Assembly (NCBI GenBank): GCA_013003255.1 | Contig: JABDJZ010000100.1 | Location: 1 to 14,090, forward strand | Length of the DNA: 14,090 nt | Origin: Rhodothermales bacterium | GTDB taxonomy: Bacteria; Bacteroidota; Rhodothermia; Rhodothermales; UBA10348 | Direction of reading: 5' to 3' | In this document: piece by piece, positions 1 to 7,285 of the stretch | Layout of the letters: every line of letters starts with the position of its first letter | How positions within the stretch are numbered: the first letter of the stretch is position 1 | The notes under the pieces: model-generated | What the model was told of the DNA's origin: nothing | Seen by the model: the letters and a program-made list of their open reading frames with translations, nothing else | Databases searched by the model: none | Position numbers and translations under genes: made by a program

Positions 1-74
1 CACGAATTGTGGACATGGAACTGGCCGCAGAGGCCGAGAAACCAGCGAAATCCATCGGACGCGTCCGACTTTGA
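1..74 (+). CDS. nuoE: C-terminal tail of the preceding gene, probably NADH-quinone oxidoreductase subunit E (partial)
   Basis: Only the last 23 codons are visible, read from position 3 to a TGA at 72-74. The peptide (RIVDMELAAEAEKPAKSIG, then RVRL) is acid- and alanine-rich, as NuoE tails often are, but it contains no diagnostic motif. The call rests mainly on position: nuoE normally lies directly upstream of nuoF, and the stop codon here sits 2 nt before the nuoF ATG and overlaps a possible TTG start of nuoF at 71. NuoE carries a [2Fe-2S] cluster (N1a) in the NADH-oxidising module with NuoF; its cysteines would lie outside the window. A second open frame crosses the same bases (from position 1 to about 201) but runs deep into nuoF and is less likely. 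Confidence 0.55.
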   Translation, partial: RIVDMELAAEAEKPAKSIGRVRL

Positions 75-76
75 CT

Positions 77-1408
77 ATGGAACCCAAGACTGGAAAGGCC
101 GGAGACTGGCGCAACTACGAGCGCGTGCTGCTTCCCAAGGTGAAGGACCTTCACCTGTTGGAGGTCTACGAAGCCAACGGCGGATACAAGGCGCTCCGTG
201 AGATCCTTACCAATGACAAGTGGGACCCCACGGCGGTCACCAACGAGGTCAAGAAGTCCGGACTCAAGGGCCGTGGCGGTGCCGGTTTCCCCACAGGGTT
301 GAAGTGGAGCTTCATGCCCCCGATCAACCCGGACATTCCCCGCTACCTCTGCTGCAACGGCGACGAGTCCGAGCCGGGCACCTTCAAGGATCGCCAGCTG
401 CTCGAGTACAACCCGCACGCGGTGTTCGAAGGCATGCTCATTGCCTCTTACGCCATGAGCCTGGCAGGGTCCTACCTGTACATCCGCGGCGAATACGCCG
501 ACTGGATCACGCACATGGAGGGCGAGCTGAAGAAGGCCTACGCCAAGGGCTACATCGGTAAGGACATCATGGGCTCGGGCTTTTCAACCGAGCTCTACAT
601 CCACAAGGGGGCCGGTGCCTACATCTGTGGTGAAGAGTCCAGCCTGATGAACTCCCTGGAAGGCAAGCGTGCCTATCCGCGTGTCAAACCTCCTTTCCCG
701 GCCCAGAAGGGCATCTGGGGCTATCCGACCACGATCAACAACGTGGAGACCCTGGCGGCCGTCCCTGAGATCATCAACCGTGGCGGAGAGTGGTTCGCCG
801 GCATCGGCGCGCCCACGCATGCGGGCCCCGTCCTGTACGGCATTTCCGGGCACGTGAATCGCCCCGGCGTCTACGAGTACCCCACCGGCATGTTGATCTC
901 TGACCTCATCTATGAGGTAGCCGGAGGCATCCGGGGCGGCAAGAAGCTCAAGGCCCTTGTCCCCGGCGGCAGTTCCACCCCCGTTCTACGCGCCGACATG
1001 ATCGACGGCGTCACGATGGATGCCGACTCCCTGCGCGAGGCCGGATCGATGATGGGGACCAGCGGCATGCTGGTGATGGATGAGGACACCGACATGGTGT
1101 CGTTCCTCCGCCGGATCACCCATTTCTACCATCACGAAAGCTGCGGCCAGTGCACGCCGTGTCGTGAGGGCACGGGCTGGCTCGAGAACATCGTCACCCG
1201 GATTGATGAGGGCGAAGGCAACCTGCGGGACCTCGACCTTCTGATTGACCTCTGCTCTGAAATGGAGGGCCGGACCGTCTGTGCCCTCGCTGATGCGGCG
1301 GCTTGGCCCGTCCGCTACACCATTGACCGGTTCCGGGACGAGTTCGAGGCCAAGTGCAAGGCATCCCTCGTACCCTCCGGAGTCGAATTGACTGAAGCCA
1401 CCGCATGA
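77..1408 (+). CDS. nuoF: NADH-quinone oxidoreductase subunit F (NADH- and FMN-binding subunit of complex I)
   Basis: This 443-residue protein matches the usual NuoF/Nqo1 length. It binds NADH and FMN, takes the hydride and passes electrons into the iron-sulfur chain of complex I on the cytoplasmic side. The glycine-rich flavin/nucleotide motif GRGGAGFPTG is at about 65-74, CNGDESEPGTFKDR at about 93-106 and GAGAYICGEESSL at about 178-190. The C-terminal [4Fe-4S] N3 ligands are C356, C359 and C362 in ESCGQCTPCREG, plus C402 in TVCALAD. All expected ligands are present, so it should be active. I chose the ATG at 77; a TTG at 71 would add two residues and overlap the upstream stop. No Shine-Dalgarno sequence is apparent. 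Its TGA overlaps the ATG of the next gene (ATGA at 1405-1408), suggesting translational coupling. Confidence 0.97.
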   Translation: MEPKTGKAGDWRNYERVLLPKVKDLHLLEVYEANGGYKALREILTNDKWDPTAVTNEVKKSGLKGRGGAGFPTGLKWSFMPPINPDIPRYLCCNGDESEPGTFKDRQLLEYNPHAVFEGMLIASYAMSLAGSYLYIRGEYADWITHMEGELKKAYAKGYIGKDIMGSGFSTELYIHKGAGAYICGEESSLMNSLEGKRAYPRVKPPFPAQKGIWGYPTTINNVETLAAVPEIINRGGEWFAGIGAPTHAGPVLYGISGHVNRPGVYEYPTGMLISDLIYEVAGGIRGGKKLKALVPGGSSTPVLRADMIDGVTMDADSLREAGSMMGTSGMLVMDEDTDMVSFLRRITHFYHHESCGQCTPCREGTGWLENIVTRIDEGEGNLRDLDLLIDLCSEMEGRTVCALADAAAWPVRYTIDRFRDEFEAKCKASLVPSGVELTEATA

Positions 1409-2028
1409 AACGCCTCCTGATTCTACCCCTCCTATTTCTGGCCGCCGCGTGCGTCGGTGACCACTCCGAGTCTGTCGATGTGGCTGCCCACTACGATGCC
1501 TTCGGAGAAGAATTCTCGCCGCTTGATGCCGTGCCGGTCCAGGCCGTCGTGGCGGACGGAGCAGAGCTCCTTGGTAAGCCTGTCAAGATTGAGGGACAGA
1601 TCACGGAGGTCTGTCAGGGCATGGGCTGCTGGCTGTCCTTCCAGATTGTCGACGGTCCACTCGTCCGCATTGACGTCCCTCGCGACGACGCCGGGGCTTA
1701 TGTCTACACGTTCCCCAAGGACGCTGCCGGTCGGCGCGCCATCATCTCCGGCGTTCTGGCTGAGGGCTCGGTTGATCACCACGCCGAAGGATCACCGATG
1801 ATGGCCCACGAGGACGGTGAGGAAGGCCATCACGATGAGGACGGCGAATCCCACCACGCCATGGGCGACATGGACGGTGACGAGCACCACGCCGAGGGAG
1901 ACACTGATGACCATCACGCGGGCGAGGAGGCCATGGAAGGCCACGACGAAGCCGAGACCCGGGTCCTGAACGAATCTGTTTACACCCTGACGGCCACCGG
2001 AGCGCTGATTGAGCGCGTCCGCGCCTGA
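1405..2028 (+). CDS. DUF4920-like lipoprotein with a His/Asp/Glu-rich insert, inside the nuo operon
   Basis: This is a 207-residue protein of unknown biochemical function. Residues 1-16 form a lipoprotein-type signal (MKRLL, a hydrophobic stretch, then LAAAC), so C16 would be lipidated and the protein exported. Residues about 54-118 resemble the DUF4920 domain, with GKPVKIEGQITEVCQGMGCW (C70 and C75 in a C-x4-C arrangement) and a beta-rich continuation ending in RRAIISGVL. Residues about 122-182 are an acid-rich segment with 12 histidines, including five HH pairs at 125, 142, 150, 161 and 170. The domain then resumes with ESVYTLTATGALIERV, as DUF4920 proteins usually end, so the His tract looks inserted into a variable loop. 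Metal binding (Zn, Cu, Ni or Fe) is a reasonable inference; a specific metal is not. The start overlaps the nuoF stop and nuoG follows 16 nt later, so it is expressed with complex I. The DUF4920 assignment is from memory of the family pattern. Confidence 0.85.
   Translation: MKRLLILPLLFLAAACVGDHSESVDVAAHYDAFGEEFSPLDAVPVQAVVADGAELLGKPVKIEGQITEVCQGMGCWLSFQIVDGPLVRIDVPRDDAGAYVYTFPKDAAGRRAIISGVLAEGSVDHHAEGSPMMAHEDGEEGHHDEDGESHHAMGDMDGDEHHAEGDTDDHHAGEEAMEGHDEAETRVLNESVYTLTATGALIERVRA
1777..1944 (+). repeat. Low-complexity tract coding for HH-containing acidic repeats
   Basis: Within the DUF4920-like gene the DNA itself is repetitive. The nonamer CACCACGCC occurs at 1777-1785, 1852-1860 and 1885-1893, each time encoding His-His-Ala, and variants of GACGGTGA recur between them. 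The repeat unit is irregular (spacings 75 and 33 nt, both multiples of three), so the reading frame is kept. This suggests growth by slippage or local duplication, followed by divergence. Confidence 0.5.
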
Positions 2029-2044
2029 ACGAGAGTACGAGCAC

Positions 2045-3760
2045 ATGGCAACCGTTACGATAGACGGCCAGACTTTTGAGTTCGAGGGACGTCCCCGGCT
2101 GCTCCAGTTCTGCCTGGAGAACGGGATCGAAGTCCCTCACTTCTGCTACCACCCCGCCATGTCTGCGCCGGCCAACTGCCGCCAGTGCCTGGTCGAGGTC
2201 GGAACGCCGGAGATGGACCGCGAAACGCGGAAGCCGCGCCTCGATGATGACGGCAACCCGATCATCCGCTACTTCCCCAAGCTGCAGACTTCCTGCACCA
2301 TGGAGATCACCGATGGGATGGTGGTGAAGTCTCACCGTTCCAGCGAAACGGTGGAGCGTGCCCAGAAGGACACGCTGGAGATGCTGCTCATCAACCACCC
2401 GCTGGACTGCCCCATCTGTGACCAGGCCGGTCACTGCCCGCTTCAGATTCAGGCCTACAAGTATGGGCCCGAGGGCTCGCGCTTCGAGTTCGAGAAGGTC
2501 AACAAGCCCAAGCAGATTCCACTCGGACCGGAGGTCATGCTGGACGGCGAGCGCTGCATCAACTGCACGCGTTGTGTCCGTTTCACCAACGAAATCTCCA
2601 AGAGCCACCAGCTCACCATCATTGAGCGTGGCGTTCGCAACTATCCGATGACGCCCCCGGGGATCACGTTTGATGATCCCTACTCGATGAACGTCATCGA
2701 CATCTGCCCGGTGGGCGCGCTCACGTCCCGGGATTCACGCTTCAAGGCGCGTATCTGGGAGATGTCCAAGACGCCTTCCATCACGACGGGCGGTGCCAAC
2801 GGCAACAACTGCTACTACTGGGTCAAGGACAACCAGATCATGAAGGTGACCCCGCGGGACAACCCCGAGGTCAACGAATACTGGCTGCCCGACGCTGAGC
2901 GTCTGGACTACAAACGCTTCAACGAGGACCGCCTTCAGGGTCCTGCGGTGGGCGGCGTCGCCTCCTCCTGGGAGGCTGCGTACGACGCAGCGGCCTCACT
3001 GATGAAGGAGGCCGGCAAGGGCCGTGTGGCCTTCCTGGGGTCTGCCTACGCCACGGTGGAGGACAACTACCTGCTGACCCGCCTGGCCGATGCGCTGGGT
3101 TCATCGACGCCGACGTTCATCCCGCACGTGGAGAATGGCCGGGGCGATGACTGGCTGATGACGGATGACCGGACGCCGAATCGCGATGGTTGCGAACGCC
3201 TGGGCATGTCCCCCGAAACGGGAGCACTGGCGACGCGCATCGAGAACGGTGAGGTTGACGTGCTGTATGTCCTGGAGGACGATCCGGTAGCAGCAGGCAT
3301 TCTGACGGCCGAGCAGTTGGCCGGTGTCAAGGTCATCCTGCACGCATACAATACCACGAACGAAACGCTGCCGGCCGCTACCGTGAGCCTTCCCGCGGCC
3401 ACCGTCGTCGAAACCGTCGGTACGTTCGTCAACCAGAAAGGCCACGCCCAGCGCGTGCGGCCCGCCAAGTCCATCAAGGGCATGAATCGCACCCTGATGA
3501 TGGAGGTGGGCAAGAGCCGGGCTGACCTGCACGGTACCCCGTTCGACCGCTGGCACAACGAGTCCAACCTTGTGGACTGCCAGCCCGGATGGGTGTCACT
3601 GCCGGCTGTCGCGAAGCGGCTGGGGCAGGGAATGGACTATCGCGGACCGAAGTACATCATGCGCGAGATCGCTGAGTCGGTCAGCGCATTTTCCGGCGCA
3701 ACGTATGATGCCATGGGAGACCAGGGTGTCCGGCTTGAAGACGTTGGCGCAGCGGTATAA
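2045..3760 (+). CDS. nuoG: NADH-quinone oxidoreductase subunit G, short form (iron-sulfur subunit of complex I)
   Basis: This 571-residue protein carries electrons from NuoF/NuoE towards the membrane arm. The N-terminal ferredoxin-type [2Fe-2S] domain has C34, C45, C48 and C84. The N5 [4Fe-4S] site has H118, C122, C125 and C131 (HPLDCPICDQAGHC). The N4 [4Fe-4S] site has C171, C174 and C177 (CINCTRC) and C221 in DICPVGAL. The region after about 240 follows the molybdopterin-oxidoreductase fold but is degenerate: in TPSITTGGANGNNC the cysteines that would bind the extra N7 cluster are absent. The late LPAATVVETVGTFVN segment (about 440-455) is typical of the family. Many NuoG proteins run to about 780-910 residues, so the C-terminal domain is strongly shortened. 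The ATG at 2045 is preferred over an in-frame TTG at 2009, because the protein aligns from MATVTIDGQ and the earlier start would overlap the upstream gene. Confidence 0.93.
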   Translation: MATVTIDGQTFEFEGRPRLLQFCLENGIEVPHFCYHPAMSAPANCRQCLVEVGTPEMDRETRKPRLDDDGNPIIRYFPKLQTSCTMEITDGMVVKSHRSSETVERAQKDTLEMLLINHPLDCPICDQAGHCPLQIQAYKYGPEGSRFEFEKVNKPKQIPLGPEVMLDGERCINCTRCVRFTNEISKSHQLTIIERGVRNYPMTPPGITFDDPYSMNVIDICPVGALTSRDSRFKARIWEMSKTPSITTGGANGNNCYYWVKDNQIMKVTPRDNPEVNEYWLPDAERLDYKRFNEDRLQGPAVGGVASSWEAAYDAAASLMKEAGKGRVAFLGSAYATVEDNYLLTRLADALGSSTPTFIPHVENGRGDDWLMTDDRTPNRDGCERLGMSPETGALATRIENGEVDVLYVLEDDPVAAGILTAEQLAGVKVILHAYNTTNETLPAATVSLPAATVVETVGTFVNQKGHAQRVRPAKSIKGMNRTLMMEVGKSRADLHGTPFDRWHNESNLVDCQPGWVSLPAVAKRLGQGMDYRGPKYIMREIAESVSAFSGATYDAMGDQGVRLEDVGAAV

Positions 3761-3796
3761 CACTAACAATTTGCCTGGGGCTACGACGCAGAACCC

Positions 3797-4828
3797 ATGG
3801 AACTAGCCTGGTACTGGACGGCGGCTGTCGCCTTCCTGATCATCAACTTCCTCCTCGTATCCGCCTCCGTGCTGGTGTACGCGGAGCGTAAGGTTTCCGG
3901 ATACATCCAGGCACGACCCGGCCCGAACCGGGTGGGGCCGTTTGGATTCCTTCAGCCCTTTGCCGACGTGCTGAAGCTGGTTCTGAAGGAGAACATCGTT
4001 CCGCTCACGGCCAATCCATTTATCCACTCGCTGGCGCCAACCCTGATGGTGATCATCGCGATGGGTGCGGGCGGCCTGATCCCGTTCGCCCGCGGTGTGG
4101 TCATCGCCGACATGGAGGTCTCAGCGCTCGTGTTGCTGGCGCTTACCTCCATCTCCGTCTACGGCGTCACATTGGCCGGCTGGAGTTCCAACTCCAAGTA
4201 CTCGCTGCTCGGCGGACTGCGTTCGTCTGCCCAGATGATCTCCTACGAGTTGTCGATGGGAATGGCGGTGCTGTCTGTGGTACTGCTCACCGGCTCCCTC
4301 AACCTGGTTGAGATGGTGGAAGCACAGCAAGTTGGCTGGGGCTTCTTCGGCTGGAACATCTTCCGCAATCCGATCGGCGCAGTGCTGTTCATCGTGACGG
4401 CCTTCGCCGAGACCAACCGGACGCCGTTTGATCTCCCCGAAGCCGAGCAGGAACTGGTCGGCGGGTACCACACCGAATACTCCGGCATGAAGTTCGGGAT
4501 GTTCTTCCTGGCCGAGTACGTCAACTTCTTCGTGGCGTCGTTCTTCATTGTCACGCTGTTCTTTGGCGGGTACCTCCTGCCGTTCGAGCCGCTCATCATC
4601 AGCGCGTTCCCTGGACTGGCAGACTCCATTCTCCTGACTGTCCTGCAGATCCTGACGCTCGTGGTCAAGGCGGGCTTCTTTGCCTTTGTCTTCATCTGGG
4701 TCCGCTGGACCCTCCCGCGCTTCAAGTACCAGCAGTTGATGACCCTCGGGTGGAAGTACCTGCTTCCAATCTCGATCGTCAATGCGATGGTGATCGCCAT
4801 CGTCCTGGCCGTGCTGAACGCATTCTAA
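3797..4828 (+). CDS. nuoH: NADH-quinone oxidoreductase subunit H (membrane subunit at the quinone site)
   Basis: This is a 343-residue integral membrane protein, within the usual NuoH/ND1 range, with about eight hydrophobic helices. It forms much of the quinone entry channel and connects the peripheral arm to the proton-pumping membrane arm. The highly conserved first loop is present: YAERKVSGYIQARPGPNRVG at about 28-47, followed by GFLQPFADVLK. So is the acidic central loop, with FAETNRTPFDLPEAEQELVG and then GYHTEYSGMKFGMFFLAEY at about 200-240. It starts 36 nt after nuoG with no visible Shine-Dalgarno sequence. Its stop codon shares a base with the next start (TAATG at 4826-4830). In many bacteria nuoI follows nuoH; here rpe follows, so the complex I cluster breaks at this point. 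Confidence 0.97.
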   Translation: MELAWYWTAAVAFLIINFLLVSASVLVYAERKVSGYIQARPGPNRVGPFGFLQPFADVLKLVLKENIVPLTANPFIHSLAPTLMVIIAMGAGGLIPFARGVVIADMEVSALVLLALTSISVYGVTLAGWSSNSKYSLLGGLRSSAQMISYELSMGMAVLSVVLLTGSLNLVEMVEAQQVGWGFFGWNIFRNPIGAVLFIVTAFAETNRTPFDLPEAEQELVGGYHTEYSGMKFGMFFLAEYVNFFVASFFIVTLFFGGYLLPFEPLIISAFPGLADSILLTVLQILTLVVKAGFFAFVFIWVRWTLPRFKYQQLMTLGWKYLLPISIVNAMVIAIVLAVLNAF

Positions 4829-5502
4829 TGCCCGTCCTCGCTCCATCGATTCTCTCTGCGGATTTCGGTCGGCTTGAGCCGCACTGCCGCGAGGCCATCG
4901 ATGCCGGCGCGGAATGGCTGCACGTGGACGTGATGGACGGGCACTTCGTGCCAAACATTACCATCGGTCCGCTGATCGTGAAGGCCCTCCGTCCCCTGGC
5001 CACGGAGACCGGTGCCGTCCTTGACGTGCACCTCATGATTGAGAAACCGGAGCGCTACGTCACCGCGTTTGCGGACGCGGGCAGTGACATCCTGACGGTC
5101 CACGCCGAGGCCACCACCCACCTCCACCGCACCATCCAGGCCATCAAGCAGGCCGGCATGCGCGCAGGAGTCACCCTCAACCCGGCTACTCCCCTGAGTC
5201 AGGTCGAGGAGATCCTTTGCGATGTCGATCTCGTGCTGGTGATGAGTGTGAACCCGGGGTTCGGTGGACAGAGCTACATCCCGCAGTCCACCTCCAAGAT
5301 CCGGCGCCTTCGGGGCATGCTGGATGACATCGGCTCCCGGGCCTTCCTTGAAGTGGACGGCGGCGTAAAGCCTTCCAATGTGGCTGAGGTGATCGAAGCC
5401 GGGGCAGATGTCATCGTGGCCGGAAGTGCCGTGTTTGGCGGTTCCGGAGACGTCGCGGCCAACGTTCGCGCTTTTCACCGGGCCTGGTCCACATTTGCAT
5501 GA
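4828..5502 (+). CDS. rpe: Ribulose-phosphate 3-epimerase
   Basis: This 224-residue cytosolic TIM-barrel enzyme interconverts D-ribulose 5-phosphate and D-xylulose 5-phosphate in the pentose phosphate pathway. It shows the family signatures from start to end: APSILSADFGRL at 5-16, LHVDVMDGHFVPNITIGP at 31-48, DVHLMI at 66-71, MSVNPGFGGQSYIP at 139-152, EVDGGVKPSN at 175-184 and AGSAVFG at 198-204. The expected metal and catalytic residues are H32, D34, H68 and D177. The ATG at 4828 overlaps the nuoH stop by one base and gives the normal family N-terminus (MPVLAPSILSADF); an upstream in-frame start at 4750 would lie deep in nuoH and is rejected. The stop overlaps the next start (ATGA at 5499-5502), so it appears translationally coupled on both sides. 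Confidence 0.97.
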   Translation: MPVLAPSILSADFGRLEPHCREAIDAGAEWLHVDVMDGHFVPNITIGPLIVKALRPLATETGAVLDVHLMIEKPERYVTAFADAGSDILTVHAEATTHLHRTIQAIKQAGMRAGVTLNPATPLSQVEEILCDVDLVLVMSVNPGFGGQSYIPQSTSKIRRLRGMLDDIGSRAFLEVDGGVKPSNVAEVIEAGADVIVAGSAVFGGSGDVAANVRAFHRAWSTFA

Positions 5503-6371
5503 ACCAGATTGAGGGGAGCACCTGTGTAGTTACGGGTGCAAATTCCGGCATCGGAAAGGTCACCGCCATCGAAATGGCGCGCATGGGTGCGCGCGTCGTC
5601 ATGGTCTGCAGAAACAGAGAGCGCGGGAGACAGGCCCTGGTTGAGGTCTGCCAGGCTTCAGGCAGTTCCTCGGTGGACCTCCTCCTGGCCGATCTCTCGA
5701 TCCAGGCGGAAGTGAAGGACCTTGCCGCACGTATCGCGGACAGCTACCCGCAGGTGGACGTCCTGGTCAACAACGCCGGCCTGTTCAGCAGGAAACGCGT
5801 TGAAACGCCGGACGGGTTGGAGTTGACCTTCGCGGTCAACCACATGGCGTATTTCATCCTGACCCTGGAGCTGCTGGACACCCTCTGGGAGAGCGCTCCG
5901 GCGCGCATCGTCAACGTCTCCTCGCAGGCCCACCGTAGAAACAAGCTGGACTTCGAGGACCTGCAGGCCACCCGCAAGTACAATGGCTGGAAGGCGTACG
6001 GCCGCTCCAAGCTGGCCAACGTCCTGTTTACGAACCACCTGGCAGCGGGACTCGACGGGTCCGGAATCACGGTCAACGCGCTGCACCCCGGCGTCGTAGC
6101 GACCCAGTTCGGCCGGTCCGGAAACGGAGTCCTGAGCCTGATTTGGCGCCTTGGAAATCGCTTCTTCAAGACACCCGAGCAGGGAGCCCGTACCAACGTG
6201 TTTCTGGCCAGCTCACCGGACGTGGATGGCGTGACTGGCGGCTACTTCATGAACGAAAAGCCTGCTCGCTCGTCTAGGGAGGCGAATGATGCCGAAGCCG
6301 CCGCGCTGCTATGGAAGGAGAGTCTGCGTCTCGCCGGATACGAAACGGATCCTTTGGACCCGCGCTCCTGA
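5499..6371 (+). CDS. Short-chain dehydrogenase/reductase, retinol-dehydrogenase-like
   Basis: This 290-residue classical SDR oxidoreductase is expected to use NAD(H) or NADP(H). The Rossmann motif TGANSGIG is at 12-19, the arginine-bearing segment CRNRERG at about 37-43 hints at NADP(H) preference, NNAG is at 91-94, and the catalytic set is N114, S141/S142, Y167 and K171 (YGRSK). The segment ITVNALHPGVVATQ at 190-203 and the overall layout resemble the RDH11/RDH12-like group. Substrates of bacterial members are mostly unknown, so I do not assign one. The C-terminus (LWKESLRLAGYE) looks complete for the family. The gene starts within the rpe stop and its last 61 nt overlap the start of the M23 peptidase gene in another frame. 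Confidence 0.93.
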   Translation: MNQIEGSTCVVTGANSGIGKVTAIEMARMGARVVMVCRNRERGRQALVEVCQASGSSSVDLLLADLSIQAEVKDLAARIADSYPQVDVLVNNAGLFSRKRVETPDGLELTFAVNHMAYFILTLELLDTLWESAPARIVNVSSQAHRRNKLDFEDLQATRKYNGWKAYGRSKLANVLFTNHLAAGLDGSGITVNALHPGVVATQFGRSGNGVLSLIWRLGNRFFKTPEQGARTNVFLASSPDVDGVTGGYFMNEKPARSSREANDAEAAALLWKESLRLAGYETDPLDPRS

Positions 6372-7222
6372 TAGCCGGCCTTTGTCTGGCTGCCGTGCCC
6401 GCCAGCGTGCAGGCGCAGGAAGAGTGCTTCGACAACGCCTTCTGTCTGGACGCCGTTCGGGATGACGCAGGCCAGGTGCTGGTTCGGGTGAGAAACCTCC
6501 TTCCCGGGGCCATCACGATGCGACTTTCGATGGAGCTGGAGAACCTGTCGGCCGACCGGGACCTTCCGCTGGTGTTTACGCTGCCCGCCGAACGCCGGGC
6601 TCAACCGGTCCGCCTGCGTATTGAAGATGAGTACGCCCGGTGGGGGTATCGATTCGACGCCCGCTGGATCATGGGGACACTGGACGCCACCCACGACAGC
6701 GGGGCCACCTATGACCTGCCGTTTGATGCGGGTGCGTCCTGGCTGGTGGGACAGGGCTACAATGGGCGCACCACGCATCAGGGAAAGAATGCCCTGGACT
6801 TCAATCTGCCGGAGGGTACGCCCGTCCGCGCTGCCCGGAGTGGCACCGTGGTCGAGGTCGAGGATCGGTACGAGCACGGCGGTCCGGACCAATCGCTGAA
6901 GTCACGAGCCAATTTCGTCAAGGTGGAGCACGAGGACGGGACCATCGGCAACTACGTCCACCTGGTGCATCGCGGCGTTCGGGTTCGGCCGGGGCAGCGT
7001 GTCCGCGAGGGCGAAGTGCTGGGCATATCCGGTAACACCGGGTTCACCACGGGCCCCCACCTTCATTTTGAGGTGTACGGCATCACCACGGATCTGGAAC
7101 GGACCACCATCCCGGTGCACTTCAGGACATCGGATGGCCGTGAGGAGTTACGCGAGGGCCGCAGTTACCTGAATCCAGGCCGTGTACGGGAGCGCAGCGC
7201 TGAGCGGCCTCGGGGCTGGTGA
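6311..7222 (+). CDS. Secreted M23-family metallopeptidase (LytM/lysostaphin-like)
   Basis: This 303-residue exported protein ends in a zinc endopeptidase domain of the type that cleaves peptidoglycan cross-bridges or acts as an envelope scaffold. Residues about 9-35 form a signal peptide (RRIRNGSF, hydrophobic core, ASVQA before Q36). Residues about 37-140 are a beta-rich N-terminal region without a motif I recognise, with C39 and C45 as a possible disulfide. The M23 domain spans about 145-260: H156 and D163 (HQGKNALDF), H217 (NYVHL) and H250/H252 in GPHLHFEV match the zinc and catalytic residues, so it should be active. The ATG at 6311 lies inside the SDR gene (61-nt overlap); no ATG, GTG or TTG start in this frame lies between it and the signal-peptide core, so the overlap looks real. 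Confidence 0.92.
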   Translation: MEGESASRRIRNGSFGPALLIAGLCLAAVPASVQAQEECFDNAFCLDAVRDDAGQVLVRVRNLLPGAITMRLSMELENLSADRDLPLVFTLPAERRAQPVRLRIEDEYARWGYRFDARWIMGTLDATHDSGATYDLPFDAGASWLVGQGYNGRTTHQGKNALDFNLPEGTPVRAARSGTVVEVEDRYEHGGPDQSLKSRANFVKVEHEDGTIGNYVHLVHRGVRVRPGQRVREGEVLGISGNTGFTTGPHLHFEVYGITTDLERTTIPVHFRTSDGREELREGRSYLNPGRVRERSAERPRGW

Positions 7223-7259
7223 ACGGGAGGGCACCCTGAACGCCCGGGAGCCTTGCTTC

Positions 7260-7278
7260 ACGGGGTCCGGCACCCCGT
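7260..7278. terminator. Hairpin between convergent genes, possible bidirectional terminator
   Basis: The perfect inverted repeat ACGGGGT-CCGGC-ACCCCGT (7-bp stem, 5-nt loop) lies in the 63-nt gap between the M23 gene (+, ends 7222) and the htrA-like gene (-, ends 7286). A weaker 4-bp GGGC/GCCC pairing lies at 7229-7245. Neither strand has a T-tract after the stem, so classical intrinsic termination is uncertain; position and symmetry are the main support. Confidence 0.4.
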
Positions 7279-7285
7279 CGGTGCG

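Noticed and set aside
1742..2608. 288-residue open frame on the - strand
   Set aside because: It runs antisense across the lipoprotein gene and nuoG. Its His/Arg richness mirrors the opposite-strand composition.
4121..4954. 277-residue open frame on the - strand
   Set aside because: It is antisense to nuoH and rpe; the charged, low-hydrophobicity translation is the complement of membrane-protein codons.
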